DNA of 64,000 bases from Nostoc sp. FACHB-973. Its GTDB lineage: Bacteria > Cyanobacteriota > Cyanobacteriia > Cyanobacteriales > Nostocaceae. The stretch lies in assembly GCF_014698115.1 (NCBI RefSeq), contig NZ_JACJSJ010000008.1:62001-126000 (forward strand). The letters run 5' to 3'. The notes under the pieces were generated by a model. It did no database searches, was not told the origin of the DNA, and was given only the letters and a program-made list of their open reading frames with translations. This document shows, piece after piece, positions 52,403-64,000 of this stretch (the stretch's first letter is position 1; every line of letters starts with the position of its first letter). A program made the translations under genes and the position numbers.

Positions 52403-53914
52403 TTATACCAATTTGCATCCAGAGTCGTAATTTCTGTAGCTAGGCATCAAGCCTGTATTACTTCCAAATTCTGACTTATGATTGACAAATTCTGATGTAA
52501 GTGCTTGTCTTTTCATTGATAGAGGAATTTCAATCCAAAACTCAGTTCCTTGTCCTGGTTCTGATATACATCTGAGCGTTCCTCCATGTTTTTCAACTAT
52601 AATTTGATAGCTAATTGATAAACCCAATCCTGTACCTTTACCAACAGGCTTAGTTGTGAAAAATGGATCAAATAATCGTTCTTTAATTGCTTCTGTCATT
52701 CCTGAACCATTATCAGAAATTATGATTACACAGTTACTTTCAATGACTTCTGTAGTAATTGTAATGATATTAGGATCAGCATGAATTTCTGCGATTCTTC
52801 GTTTACTGTTATGGTTCTCAAGAGCATCGACTGCATTACTAATAATATTCATGAATACCTGATTGAGTTGACCAGGATAGCAATCTACCAAAGGCAAATT
52901 TCCATAATTTTTAACTAGTTTGATACCAGGATGATCGACGCTACTCTTGAAGCGATTTTGTAAAATTAGTAATGTGCTGTCCAGTCCTTGGTGAATATCA
53001 ACACTTTTTTTCTCCGCTTCATCAAGGCGCGAGAAGTTCCTCAAAGACAACACAATTTCCGATATTCTTTCAGCTCCTACTTCCATCGAATTGAGGATTT
53101 TTGGCAAATCTTCTAGTAAAAAATCTAACTCAATTTCCTCAATGTATTTTTGAATTTTTGGTATGGGATTGGCATAAAATTGCTGGTAAAGATGCACCAG
53201 TTTTAGCAAAGATTCGGTATAATCTCTTGCATATTTCAAATTTCCGTAAATAAAGTTAACAGGATTATTAATTTCGTGAGCAACTCCCGCAACTAATTGC
53301 CCTAAACTAGACATTTTTTCAGCCTGAACTAATTGGGCTTGAGTTTGCTGTAGTTCCTTGAGGGATTTTTCCAATTTTTTAGCTTGAGCTTCGGCAATTT
53401 CCGCTAGATTTTCCTTGATTTGTAGCGCACTGCGTAATTGCGATCTTTGTTGTTTGAGTTCACCTGTTAATTTTTTGGCATCAGCCAAAGCGGTATTCTG
53501 AGCTTGCAATAAAAATAGAAAATCAACAATTGGGTCATGAATTGCAAAATCTTTGAGCTTGATACCCAAAGGAGCAAGACTAGTAGTATCTGTAATCCAA
53601 GGAGAACCTAAGAAAAATATCACCTCCTGCTCTGGGTGATACATCATCTGACCCTTGAGCTGCATTCCATTGTGCAAAAATTCTAAGATAAACAGGGCGC
53701 GAGACTGTTTACTAATAGCGTCAAAATCGACTAAAACTTTTGGTCGATTGATCTGGAAATGCTGCTCAATCAATTTACCAACTAGTGGTTCCGGACTAAT
53801 ACGTTCTAAAACATCACCAACTTGTACAATTTCGCGATCGCGGCTAAATGCAAAATGGAAAGGAAAAGCTTTCGCCAGTAACTCTGGTGAAAGCGTCAGG
53901 TAAGGAGGAGCCAT
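52403..53914 (-). CDS. Histidine kinase paired with H-NOX (HNOBA-type sensor)
   Basis: This 503-residue protein has an N-terminal HNOBA-like domain (about 10-140, with P-F-H-F-A-F and Q-L-K-G-Q-M-M-Y), then a coiled coil (140-200). HisKA has phospho-acceptor His213 in G-V-A-H-E-I-N-N-P, and the HATPase domain has N-A-V-D-A-L, D-N-G-S-G-M and G-T-G-L-G-L-S-I-S. H-NOX proteins carry the haem and inhibit or activate the partner kinase on NO binding. The start is 15 bp after the H-NOX stop, so they are one operon. No receiver domain or response-regulator gene is present here. Confidence 0.88.
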   Translation of the reverse strand: MAPPYLTLSPELLAKAFPFHFAFSRDREIVQVGDVLERISPEPLVGKLIEQHFQINRPKVLVDFDAISKQSRALFILEFLHNGMQLKGQMMYHPEQEVIFFLGSPWITDTTSLAPLGIKLKDFAIHDPIVDFLFLLQAQNTALADAKKLTGELKQQRSQLRSALQIKENLAEIAEAQAKKLEKSLKELQQTQAQLVQAEKMSSLGQLVAGVAHEINNPVNFIYGNLKYARDYTESLLKLVHLYQQFYANPIPKIQKYIEEIELDFLLEDLPKILNSMEVGAERISEIVLSLRNFSRLDEAEKKSVDIHQGLDSTLLILQNRFKSSVDHPGIKLVKNYGNLPLVDCYPGQLNQVFMNIISNAVDALENHNSKRRIAEIHADPNIITITTEVIESNCVIIISDNGSGMTEAIKERLFDPFFTTKPVGKGTGLGLSISYQIIVEKHGGTLRCISEPGQGTEFWIEIPLSMKRQALTSEFVNHKSEFGSNTGLMPSYRNYDSGCKLV

Positions 53915-53929
53915 GCTGCTGTCCTGCGG

Positions 53930-54481
53930 TCAATTTGGTTTATAAATCACTAAAAATTCATCATGTTCACCACCTTCATCTCGACTCTGGGTTTGGGTAA
54001 TATGAACTTGTGTATCAAACCTAGTTCCCAATCCCTTGACTAAACCAAGAATCATTGGCGTTAGGCCTTCTCTATCAGAGCGATAGTGTAAATTGAGGGA
54101 ATTTTCTTCCATATCAGTACACTCAAATGAAGGAGGCTGGAGTTTGGGAAAGCTAACTCCAACACGAGCATGAAGATTGTCCAGGTTTTCTAAAAACTCA
54201 GGTAGTGTATCTCCACTCATATCCATCATTTCGCCATAGCCTTCTTCGGCTGTGTACTGAACCCAGAATTCCCCAAAGGCTTGCATAATTTCTCTGGGAG
54301 ATAAACCCAGAACACTACTAGCAGCTTTGACTAACCTATGGGTGATGTCATCAGGATAACCTTCCATACTGAGGAAAACATCTACATCCACCTCTGCTTT
54401 GTGCTTAATTATTTTCCAAGTTTCTTCGCCAAAGCGACTGCAAACCATGTCTTGAATCGCCTTGTTCACTAATCCATACAT
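53930..54481 (-). CDS. H-NOX haem nitric-oxide sensor
   Basis: This 183-residue haem domain has proximal His104 in N-L-D-N-L-H-A-R and the porphyrin-contacting Y-x-S-x-R motif at Tyr133, Ser135 and Arg137 (L-H-Y-R-S-D-R-E). The early M-Y-G-L-V-N-K-A-I-Q start is near-invariant in Nostoc H-NOX. It binds NO (and CO) as a five- or six-coordinate complex and transmits to the adjacent kinase. In anaerobes a distal Tyr gives O2 binding; this sequence should be of the NO-selective type, as in aerobic Nostoc homologues. Confidence 0.92.
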   Translation of the reverse strand: MYGLVNKAIQDMVCSRFGEETWKIIKHKAEVDVDVFLSMEGYPDDITHRLVKAASSVLGLSPREIMQAFGEFWVQYTAEEGYGEMMDMSGDTLPEFLENLDNLHARVGVSFPKLQPPSFECTDMEENSLNLHYRSDREGLTPMILGLVKGLGTRFDTQVHITQTQSRDEGGEHDEFLVIYKPN

Positions 54482-54708
54482 GGAAGTCTCCCCTTGCTGC
54501 GCCTAATTTTGCTTCGTGAATTTGACCGAGACTAAAATGACAATATTTCCTGTAGTTAAACTTTAAAATGTCTGATTACAGTTTTAAAAAACCAAAAAAT
54601 TGGGAAAACTGTTCGCATTTTAATACCACGAACTAGTAAATTCACAACCGTATTTCTACCCTTTCCTTTTACCTACAGCTATGAATTAACTAGGAGCAAT
54701 GAATTAGT

Positions 54709-55407
54709 TTATAAGTTATATTTAGAGATTTGACGCTGAATTCCGTTAAAAAATTGGAGCCGGGCATTCATAGCTTCTAAGATAGCCCGTTTTATATTGA
54801 TATCATCTTCAGTCATGCCAAGTTGAGCTTCAATTACTGCTGCTAGCTTCGCTGCATGACTATCATCGATATTAATATGAACTTCAAAAAAGATCAGTGA
54901 TTCTTTAGGTAAGGGGGCAGCGCCGACAATTCCTTTATATAGTTGTGTATACAGCGAGCTAACAATCCCTTCGGAAGCATAACAGACAGCACCCAGTGCA
55001 GCTAAATAGCCATACTTGTACGGCATGTGTAAGTAGGTATCAATGAGGGCGCGAGTTTCAGGTGCAGTAGGTAATGCTGCTAAAGTTTCGTCCTGGATAC
55101 CAAGTGCGCGGGTAAATTGACGAAACAATTCTGGGTGGCACTGACTTATATCTCCTTGTCCCATTTCATCAAAGAGGTTTTCCAAAATGACTAACTGAGT
55201 ACTTTCATCTTGGCAGCAAGACAAGATGCTAGCCAGGATACGATTAAATTCTTTGGAGAATTTATACATCTGAACAGCTAGTATCTGTACGTCTGGTAGG
55301 AATAAATTTCCAGTACGACACTGCATTAGGAACTCATGGTTCCATAGAGGATGATTATCGGTTATTTTTTGGAAGGAATTTTTAACTAAAGAAAGTGTCT
55401 GTGTCAT
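54709..55407 (-). CDS. Haem-oxygenase-like diiron protein (TenA/PqqC/HDO superfamily)
   Basis: The 232-residue all-helical protein has metal-ligand candidates in the expected order: E-N-L-F-D-E-M-G (Glu76/Glu81), C-H-P-E-L-F (His91), A-S-E-G-I (Glu146), and V-H-I-N-I-D-D-S-H (His177, Asp181, His184). These fit the iron-containing redox family, which includes CADD, UndA, BesC and SznF-type oxygenases acting on small molecules. It overlaps the upstream methyltransferase gene by 4 bp, so they are co-translated. The substrate is unknown. Confidence 0.75.
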   Translation of the reverse strand: MTQTLSLVKNSFQKITDNHPLWNHEFLMQCRTGNLFLPDVQILAVQMYKFSKEFNRILASILSCCQDESTQLVILENLFDEMGQGDISQCHPELFRQFTRALGIQDETLAALPTAPETRALIDTYLHMPYKYGYLAALGAVCYASEGIVSSLYTQLYKGIVGAAPLPKESLIFFEVHINIDDSHAAKLAAVIEAQLGMTEDDINIKRAILEAMNARLQFFNGIQRQISKYNL

Positions 55408-56174
55408 CGTGATACTTGTATAGCTAGATGGAGGGGTTGGTCAAGTAAGGGGCTAAAGAATGATTCATCTAGTGCGATATGTTCTGGAGTCACACGCAAT
55501 TCCTGTAGGATTGGCATCGTATTGAAGCCAGCAATTTTCAGGGCATTAAAATAATCCTCAAGAGTTTTGTGAATCAATTGCACATTTAGCCAGGAACCGT
55601 CTCGTTTCCAAATACGGCCAGGAAATTGTTGATCTCGCTTGCTGAAGTAGCCTTTACCCTGAACTTGAAAATAAAATGGATATCCTGGCTCCCGCATATA
55701 TGGAAAGGATGGATGGGGAACGCTGAATACAAATCGACCGCCGGGACGAAGAATGCGTGCAACTTCCTTCATGCATTCTTCGGTCTGAGCAATTGTTAAA
55801 TAATTAAATAGAAACACTGCAACAACTAAATCAATTTCAGCATCATCAAACTGCTTGAGGTTGGTAGCACATCCTACTTGGTAGCTAATACCCAAAGTAT
55901 CTTCTACTTCTTGCAAGGTTGCTGCTTCAATCATGCTTTGAGAAAGGTCTATTCCATGCACTTGTGCAGCTCCACGTCGGCGTAATTCTCGGCTGCAATA
56001 ACCTTCACCACAACCTATATCTAGTACTCGCAATCCACTAACAGGTTCACAAAGTCCTAGTACCAAAGGACGTGCTGTAAAGTCAGATAAGGAAATAGGT
56101 TCTCCTCTAATCCAATCTGATGCTGTGCGATTATATAAGTTTCTAGTTGAGTTTTTATGATTCAATGTTGACAT
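55404..56174 (-). CDS. Class I SAM-dependent methyltransferase
   Basis: This 256-residue protein has motif I V-L-D-I-G-C-G-E-G-Y-C-S near residues 50-61, the acidic G-I-D-L-S-Q-S-M-I-E-A-A and the post-motif P-G-G-R-F-V-F-S-V-P-H-P-S-F-P-Y. It is operonic with the diiron protein by a 4-bp overlap. It is divergent from the putative Fe/2OG oxygenase at 56657, separated by a 480-bp AT-rich spacer. The three together suggest tailoring steps of one pathway. Confidence 0.8.
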   Translation of the reverse strand: MSTLNHKNSTRNLYNRTASDWIRGEPISLSDFTARPLVLGLCEPVSGLRVLDIGCGEGYCSRELRRRGAAQVHGIDLSQSMIEAATLQEVEDTLGISYQVGCATNLKQFDDAEIDLVVAVFLFNYLTIAQTEECMKEVARILRPGGRFVFSVPHPSFPYMREPGYPFYFQVQGKGYFSKRDQQFPGRIWKRDGSWLNVQLIHKTLEDYFNALKIAGFNTMPILQELRVTPEHIALDESFFSPLLDQPLHLAIQVSR

Positions 56175-56656
56175 TTTTAATTATTTATTTATATTTGAGT
56201 TATGTTTGTCTTCATCAATCTAGTTTTATAAGATTTAAAAACGGATATATATGTTCTAACATTTAAGGATTTGACTGTTAACGTTGATTTCACCGATTTT
56301 TATAAGCTTGTAATTTTGTGTTTAAAAAGCATATTTTTACAAGTAATAATCAAAAAAATACTATCAGCTTCGTACTTTCTTAAAAAAAACCAAGACTAAA
56401 TACAATTGAGCTTCATGAATTTTTGATATTGCAAACTTAAAATCTACTTCACATATAGCTATTTATCTGTGCTTTATTAAAATGATTAAGATTCGCTCTT
56501 TTAATTAAGATAAATAAGAAAATTAAACCCGTATATTTTACGAAGTGTGAACAGAATAATCTTGTTAATTTATAATAGCCAGATTCGTTTTGACAACGAA
56601 CTAGCTTTGGATGCATAAGTCCTGTTAGCTAATTTAGAAGAACTTTGGGAGAAATG
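56175..56656. other. Divergent AT-rich promoter spacer
   Basis: About 480 bp between the methyltransferase/diiron operon and the oxygenase gene. It has extended A/T tracts and presumably two promoters. No gene or repeat was recognised. Confidence 0.4.
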
Positions 56657-57664
56657 ATGTTAGCAAAACTGCCAGTAGAATCACCAGTGTCCAGCTTAGA
56701 ACATGAGCGTGCGATTGCATTTTCTGAGCTTGGCGATCGCCTCTTTGATGAACTGGCTGATAAAATGGCTACGAGACGCCAGTATCGACTGCTGTTTGAA
56801 CACACATTAAAGCCTGAGTTATTCCAGCAAATCCGAGTTGCTGCTGCGGGTTACATATCAGCTTGTCTGAATAGTCCCATTATTCTTTCCGAAGCTGAAA
56901 TGCTGGAACGACTAATGGAAGCAAGAAATACTTTGCCGAACTACACCGGCACTGGTCTTTTAATGCCCAAGCGAGAACACACTCTGGCATTTAACCTTTT
57001 TCAAAAAAGCGTAGCTGAGGCTTTTTATCAACTGGGAGCAAATGACCTAATCGATGCAGTAGATTTACCAGTCAATCTCCGCATGGTTTATGGCAAAACT
57101 GACCCGATGAAGTTGGCTTTGCCCTTTGCTAGCTCAAAGTGCCATAGCGATGTCTGGGCAGGTGTTCCTGCTGATGCTACTGTAGTAGTTCTGCCACTAT
57201 TTGGCGACATCGATAATATAACCATCGAAGCCGGTGAAATGCCCCGCGAAATGGAATTACAGGCTATGCAGGTAATGTCAGACTTCGATGAAGGTCGAGA
57301 TATTCCAATGGTTGTTTCCTACACTGAAGCACAATTACAACATGGTACGATGTACTTTAATGATGCCCGTGGATTACACCAAACAGTAAGACGAAAAACT
57401 GAAGGTTTGAGAATTTCAGTAGATTTTCGGTTCCGCAGAAAATTCAATGAAGCTTATCGGGCAATGATACCACCTAGTATTGCTGGTGTTGAAGATGATA
57501 TGAGCGTACCTTATGAAGACTGGTTGAAAGTTGGCAATGAAACGCTGATTGTGTTTGATGAAACTGTTGAACAAGCTAAAAATAGGCAGAATATTGGCGC
57601 TCCAGTTCCGCTTTATACTCGCGGGTATCGCTTGGTAAATATGTTTAATACCGTTTCAGTTTAA
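56657..57664 (+). CDS. Putative Fe(II)/2-oxoglutarate-type oxygenase
   Basis: 335 residues from the ATG at 56657, which has GGGAG 5 nt upstream; ATG at 56654 and TTG at 56645 are alternatives. Likely iron ligands are H-S-D-V-W (HxD, about residues 163-165) and G-L-H-Q-T-V-R-R (His about 241). Arg in G-L-R-I-S-V-D-F-R would bind 2-oxoglutarate. A roughly 140-residue helical N-terminus precedes the jelly-roll core. I do not recognise a named subfamily. The last codons (N-T-V-S-V-stop) come from a MITE end at 57648. Confidence 0.6.
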   Translation: MLAKLPVESPVSSLEHERAIAFSELGDRLFDELADKMATRRQYRLLFEHTLKPELFQQIRVAAAGYISACLNSPIILSEAEMLERLMEARNTLPNYTGTGLLMPKREHTLAFNLFQKSVAEAFYQLGANDLIDAVDLPVNLRMVYGKTDPMKLALPFASSKCHSDVWAGVPADATVVVLPLFGDIDNITIEAGEMPREMELQAMQVMSDFDEGRDIPMVVSYTEAQLQHGTMYFNDARGLHQTVRRKTEGLRISVDFRFRRKFNEAYRAMIPPSIAGVEDDMSVPYEDWLKVGNETLIVFDETVEQAKNRQNIGAPVPLYTRGYRLVNMFNTVSV

Positions 57665-57750
57665 GGTTGATACAAATACCTTGGTAGGGGCGCACAGCTG
57701 TGCGCCCCTACGGTAAATCTATACGTATTACGATTTTCGTGAAATGGTAT
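57648..57750. mobile_element. 103-bp MITE-like element overlapping the oxygenase 3' end
   Basis: The ends ATACCGTTTCAGT (57648-57660) and CGTGAAATGGTAT (57738-57750) are inverted. The core includes a perfect 28-bp palindrome (57684-57711, arms GTAGGGGCGCACAG). It is homologous along its whole length to 34470-34569. The left end encodes the final residues and stop codon of the upstream gene. Confidence 0.85.
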
Positions 57751-57779
57751 AACTTTTAATTTTCAAAATTATGAACGAC

Positions 57780-57807
57780 AAAAAAGAGGTCTTTTTTTGA
57801 CCTCTTA
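57780..57807 (-). terminator. Intrinsic terminator of the apc operon
   Basis: On the minus strand AAGAGGTC and GACCTCTT pair around an A-rich loop and are followed by TTTTTTG. It lies 35 bp after the apcC stop codon. Confidence 0.85.
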
Positions 57808-57841
57808 CCAATTCCCTAAAAAAATGTTCTGTCTACAGCAA

Positions 57842-58048
57842 TTACGACAAACCAGCATTAGCGCCTTGCTTACCAGTTGCTAGTTCTACTTTGATGATTT
57901 TGCCGCCTGCTTTTTGAATGCGTTGCTGTTCGCGGAACCAGTTCTCATAGGGAACTAGTTTTGTGAAGTAGGTGTTTTGCAGTTCGCGTTGGGTACGAAT
58001 TCGGGTTTGGCTGGGAACAAGAGCAGTAATCTTAAACAAACGGGCCAT
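57842..58048 (-). CDS. apcC: Allophycocyanin core linker ApcC (7.8 kDa)
   Basis: 68 residues from the ATG at 58048 (M-A-R-L-F-K-I-T-A-L-V-P-S), preceded by AGGAGA; the open frame runs upstream to 58108 but that part is not coding. The CpcD-like fold is marked by R-T-Q-R-E-L-Q-N-T-Y-F-T-K-L-V-P. The small linker caps allophycocyanin trimers in the phycobilisome core and tunes energy transfer. It is the last gene of the apc operon, about 226 bp after apcB. Confidence 0.96.
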   Translation of the reverse strand: MARLFKITALVPSQTRIRTQRELQNTYFTKLVPYENWFREQQRIQKAGGKIIKVELATGKQGANAGLS

Positions 58049-58274
58049 GTTCTGAAAATCTCCTGTATTGTTTGTGGAAACTTTTTTATCTCTAAATCTT
58101 GAGTGCAAATCTTTAAATTAATCTTTCCAAGGCTGGAAATCAAACATCAATACTAGACCACCAACACTCATCACTGATAATTAACCAAGATAAGCAATAT
58201 AACGTTCTAGCACTCACGATTGATTTCCAGACCTTAATAAAGCCGCACCTAAATTCTTAAGCGCAAACTAGTTC

Positions 58275-58763
58275 TTAGCTTAAGCCAGAGGAGATATAGT
58301 CTAAGTAAACGCCCATTTCCTTACCAGCGTCAGAACCTACCAAACTAGCGGTAACTTCTTTGATGGATTGGATAGCTTGCACGGTAGCACCAACTGGTAC
58401 ACCCAAGGAATTATAGGTTTCCTTCAAGCCATTGAGTACACGCTCATCCAAAATGGAAGGATCGCCAGCTAACATAGCGTAGGTGGCATAGCGGAGGTAG
58501 TAGTCTAAGTCACGAATGCAAGCAGCATAGCGACGGGTGGTGTACATGTTGCCACCGGGACGGGTGATGTCAGAGTAGAGCAAAGATTTTGCTACAGCTT
58601 CTTTGACAATGGTAGCAGCGTTGGCGCTGATGGTGCTAGCAGCACGTACCCGCAGTTCGCCGGTAGAAAAATAGCCTTTTAGCTTCTCTAAAGCAGCAGA
58701 GTCGAGGTATTTACCTTGAACGTCTGCGGAGTTAATGACAGCGGTAATTGCGTCTTGAGCCAT
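58275..58763 (-). CDS. apcB: Allophycocyanin beta subunit ApcB
   Basis: The 162-residue protein is near-canonical. It starts [12 protein letters not shown], has phycocyanobilin-binding Cys82 in [11 protein letters not shown] and Asn72 (usual methylation site) in P-G-G-N-M-Y. It pairs with ApcA to form the allophycocyanin trimers of the core. AAGGAA lies before the start, and the apcA-to-apcB gap is about 60 bp. Confidence 0.97.
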   Translation of the reverse strand: MAQDAITAVINSADVQGKYLDSAALEKLKGYFSTGELRVRAASTISANAATIVKEAVAKSLLYSDITRPGGNMYTTRRYAACIRDLDYYLRYATYAMLAGDPSILDERVLNGLKETYNSLGVPVGATVQAIQSIKEVTASLVGSDAGKEMGVYLDYISSGLS

Positions 58764-58825
58764 GTTGTTAATTCCTTATTTCCAACTGTATTGCAATACT
58801 TCTGTTTGATGCCGAGTAAACAGCT

Positions 58826-59314
58826 TTAACCTAGTAAAGCACCAACTAGATAGTCGAAGTAGCTACCAGCTTCAGCAGCGTCATCACCAGACAGCAGGCT
58901 AGCAGCACCAGCCTTCACTCCGCGGATACCTTCAGCAAGAGCATCGATAGGAGTTCCCAAGGACTTATAAAGTTCACGGGCGCCGATAACACCGATTTCT
59001 TCGATGGGGGTAACATCACCAGCAACGATACCGTAGGTAACGAGGCGGAGGTAATAATCTAGGTCACGCAGACAAGTAGCAGTCAATTCTTGACCGTAGG
59101 CGTTACCACCAGGAGACACAACATCAGGACGCTTTTGGAACAGTTGATCGCCAGCTCCTTTAATTAAGCGTTCGCGATTGTCTGTCAAAACTTGAGCAAT
59201 CCGCAGACGGCGCTCACCAGCTGCTACAAAGGATTTGATCCGATCCAATTCACCAGGGCTGAGGTAGCGTGCTTCTGCGTCAGCATTCACGATCGCTTTC
59301 GTGACGATACTCAT
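58826..59314 (-). CDS. apcA: Allophycocyanin alpha subunit ApcA
   Basis: 162 residues from the ATG at 59314 ([12 protein letters not shown]), with GGAGG 9 nt upstream; the frame is open a further 33 codons upstream without coding character. Chromophore Cys81 is in [10 protein letters not shown]. The protein forms alpha-beta monomers with ApcB that trimerise, absorb near 650 nm and pass energy to ApcE and ApcD terminal emitters. Confidence 0.97.
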   Translation of the reverse strand: MSIVTKAIVNADAEARYLSPGELDRIKSFVAAGERRLRIAQVLTDNRERLIKGAGDQLFQKRPDVVSPGGNAYGQELTATCLRDLDYYLRLVTYGIVAGDVTPIEEIGVIGARELYKSLGTPIDALAEGIRGVKAGAASLLSGDDAAEAGSYFDYLVGALLG

Positions 59315-59625
59315 TAATGGATTCCTCCAATACGAATGAAACCAGGATTTGATTAAACTGGTACAACTTTGATTTGGTTTACTGAGTTTATCTTCTCGTC
59401 GCATTAGACACAACAGTTTAGTAACTGCTACGGCTAATAAATTACGAGTTTGCTTGAGTCAACATAAGTACACAAGCTTTTAAACTCAGCTACCTTCCGC
59501 AAAACATTTTCCGGCATTCTGTTGAGCATTTATGACTGCTCTTAACACTTTGTAATATTACTTTTCAGATTTACTGTTTTAGGGGCAATCTGAGAGCAGT
59601 ATTACGAAAGGTTGCGAAGGGTATT

Positions 59626-59779
59626 AGGGACTGGGGATTGGGTACTGGGGATTGGGCATTGGGGATTGGGCATTGGGTACTGAGTATTAGGAGTTAAAAG
59701 AATTATTTCCTACTCCCTAGTCCCCAGTCCCTAGTCCCCAGTCCCTAGTCCCCAGTCCCTAGTCCCCAGTCCCCAGTCC

Positions 59780-59782
<3 letters not shown>
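59626..59782. repeat. Heptamer repeat hairpin between apcE and apcA
   Basis: A left block of G-rich heptamers (GGGACTGGGGATTGGGTACT type, 59626-59690) and a right block of complementary C-rich heptamers (TCCCCAGTCCCTAGTCCCCA type, 59710-59780) face each other. The right block ends exactly at the apcE stop codon (59780-59782). The apcE transcript would form a long stem before apcA. The rest of the 59315-59625 spacer is AT-rich and is the likely site of an apcA promoter. Confidence 0.85.
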
Positions 59783-63606
<3,824 letters not shown>

Positions 63607-64000
63607 ATGCGTAAAATTTCTAAATTTAACTGTTTATTCAATGCTACTGTGTCTGCTCTAGCAGTTATACTGGCTGTCACTCCTGCAAACGCGCTTCCAG
63701 GTGAGAACATCAGCACGGTTGTCAAGTGGGCAAAAACCAGACCTCAACTACCCACTCTGAGATACAACAGCGAAGCCCACGGCTATGACGGTACAAAGGG
63801 AAAACTCTACTTTTATGCCGATGTCACTTCTGAAAATGGGACAGTAACTAAAGAAGGAATCACTGTTAGTGGTAGCGGCCTCAAATTCACCACAAAAAGT
63901 GCCAATGCAGTGAAATTGTTACAAAATATTTATAATTCTCAGATTGCCAATGACTTCCAAAAGTCTCGGTATGTCAGCAAAATTGGTCGTGACCTATATT
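63607..64000 (+). CDS. Secreted hypothetical protein, truncated by window edge
   Basis: The frame starts at the ATG at 63607 and runs off the right end (131 codons seen). A signal peptide is evident: M-R-K-I-S-K-F-N, then a hydrophobic core A-L-A-V-I-L-A-V-T-P and cleavage after A-N-A. The mature part begins L-P-G-E-N-I-S-T-V-V-K-W-A and has G-K-L-Y-F-Y-A-D-V-T-S-E-N-G, rich in Thr, Lys and Gly. I do not recognise the family. It is divergent from apcE. Confidence 0.6.
   Translation, partial: MRKISKFNCLFNATVSALAVILAVTPANALPGENISTVVKWAKTRPQLPTLRYNSEAHGYDGTKGKLYFYADVTSENGTVTKEGITVSGSGLKFTTKSANAVKLLQNIYNSQIANDFQKSRYVSKIGRDLY

Noticed and set aside
58049..58108. Longer apcC N-terminus
   Set aside because: ApcC is about 67 residues in all cyanobacteria and begins M-A-R-L-F; the added segment is leader sequence.
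59315..59413. Longer apcA N-terminus
   Set aside because: The canonical start M-S-I-V-T-K has a good GGAGG site; the extension is spacer.

Overview
The window comes from a filamentous, very probably heterocyst-forming cyanobacterium (Nostocales: Nostoc, Anabaena, Calothrix or Tolypothrix type). The evidence is a complete allophycocyanin core operon (apcE-apcA-apcB-apcC) whose ApcE has four linker repeats, abundant copies of the HIP1 octamer GCGATCGC, heptanucleotide short tandem repeats in spacers, and many typical cyanobacterial hypothetical families. No rRNA, tRNA or complete transposase was recognised. Genes sit on both strands, and the spacers are rich in small mobile or palindromic repeats.

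Layout. 1-9.6 kb: a dead antitoxin-like gene with one nonsense codon, a DEDDy-type exonuclease-like gene, a tandem repeat beside a decayed copy of a transketolase tail, an intact transketolase-family gene, a MazF-type toxin/antitoxin pair, an ABC solute-binding lipoprotein, a peptidoglycan-binding-domain protein and small hypotheticals. 10-19.3 kb: Hsp20, an S4 RNA-binding protein, a TauD-like dioxygenase, a divergent type IA topoisomerase, a methyltransferase, an RTX repeat protein and an RluE-type pseudouridine synthase. 19.3-29.3 kb: two tandem MscS channels, a vMAP-type AAA ATPase, a solitary cas6 whose 5' leader carries one CRISPR-repeat-like hairpin, and a frameshifted DUF4347/RCC1/cadherin/VCBS/DUF4114 surface protein. 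29.3-37.4 kb: a FUSC transporter, a TetR regulator, a histidine-box desaturase, PEP synthase and a DUF4327 protein.

37.9-48.5 kb is the most unusual block. A DUF4255 (Pvc16/Cis16-type) gene and a Cis15-type AAA+ ATPase gene, both of contractile-injection-system (eCIS/tCIS) type, overlap by 4 bp. Reading away from them are a membrane-anchored Ser/Thr kinase with long Thr-rich repeat arrays, a single-pass membrane WD40 protein and a second single-pass membrane protein with Ig-like N-terminal domains. No sheath, tube or baseplate gene lies in the window, so this looks like a detached eCIS accessory or signalling module.

48.7-57.7 kb: a methyltransferase, a secreted protein embedded in novel repeats, FtsW, an H-NOX/histidine kinase nitric-oxide sensing pair, and a small putative biosynthetic group (haem-oxygenase-like diiron protein, methyltransferase, and a divergent Fe(II)/2-oxoglutarate-type oxygenase). 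57.8-63.1 kb: the apc operon on the minus strand. A partial secreted-protein gene runs off the right edge.

Repeats are a second theme. At least three MITE-like families with terminal inverted repeats, a 26-28 bp palindrome family, two 20-21 bp tandem arrays and heptamer arrays are present. Two copies of one MITE supply the last codons and stop codon of two unrelated genes (PEP synthase and the oxygenase). All family assignments come from reading motifs by eye; no database search was run.
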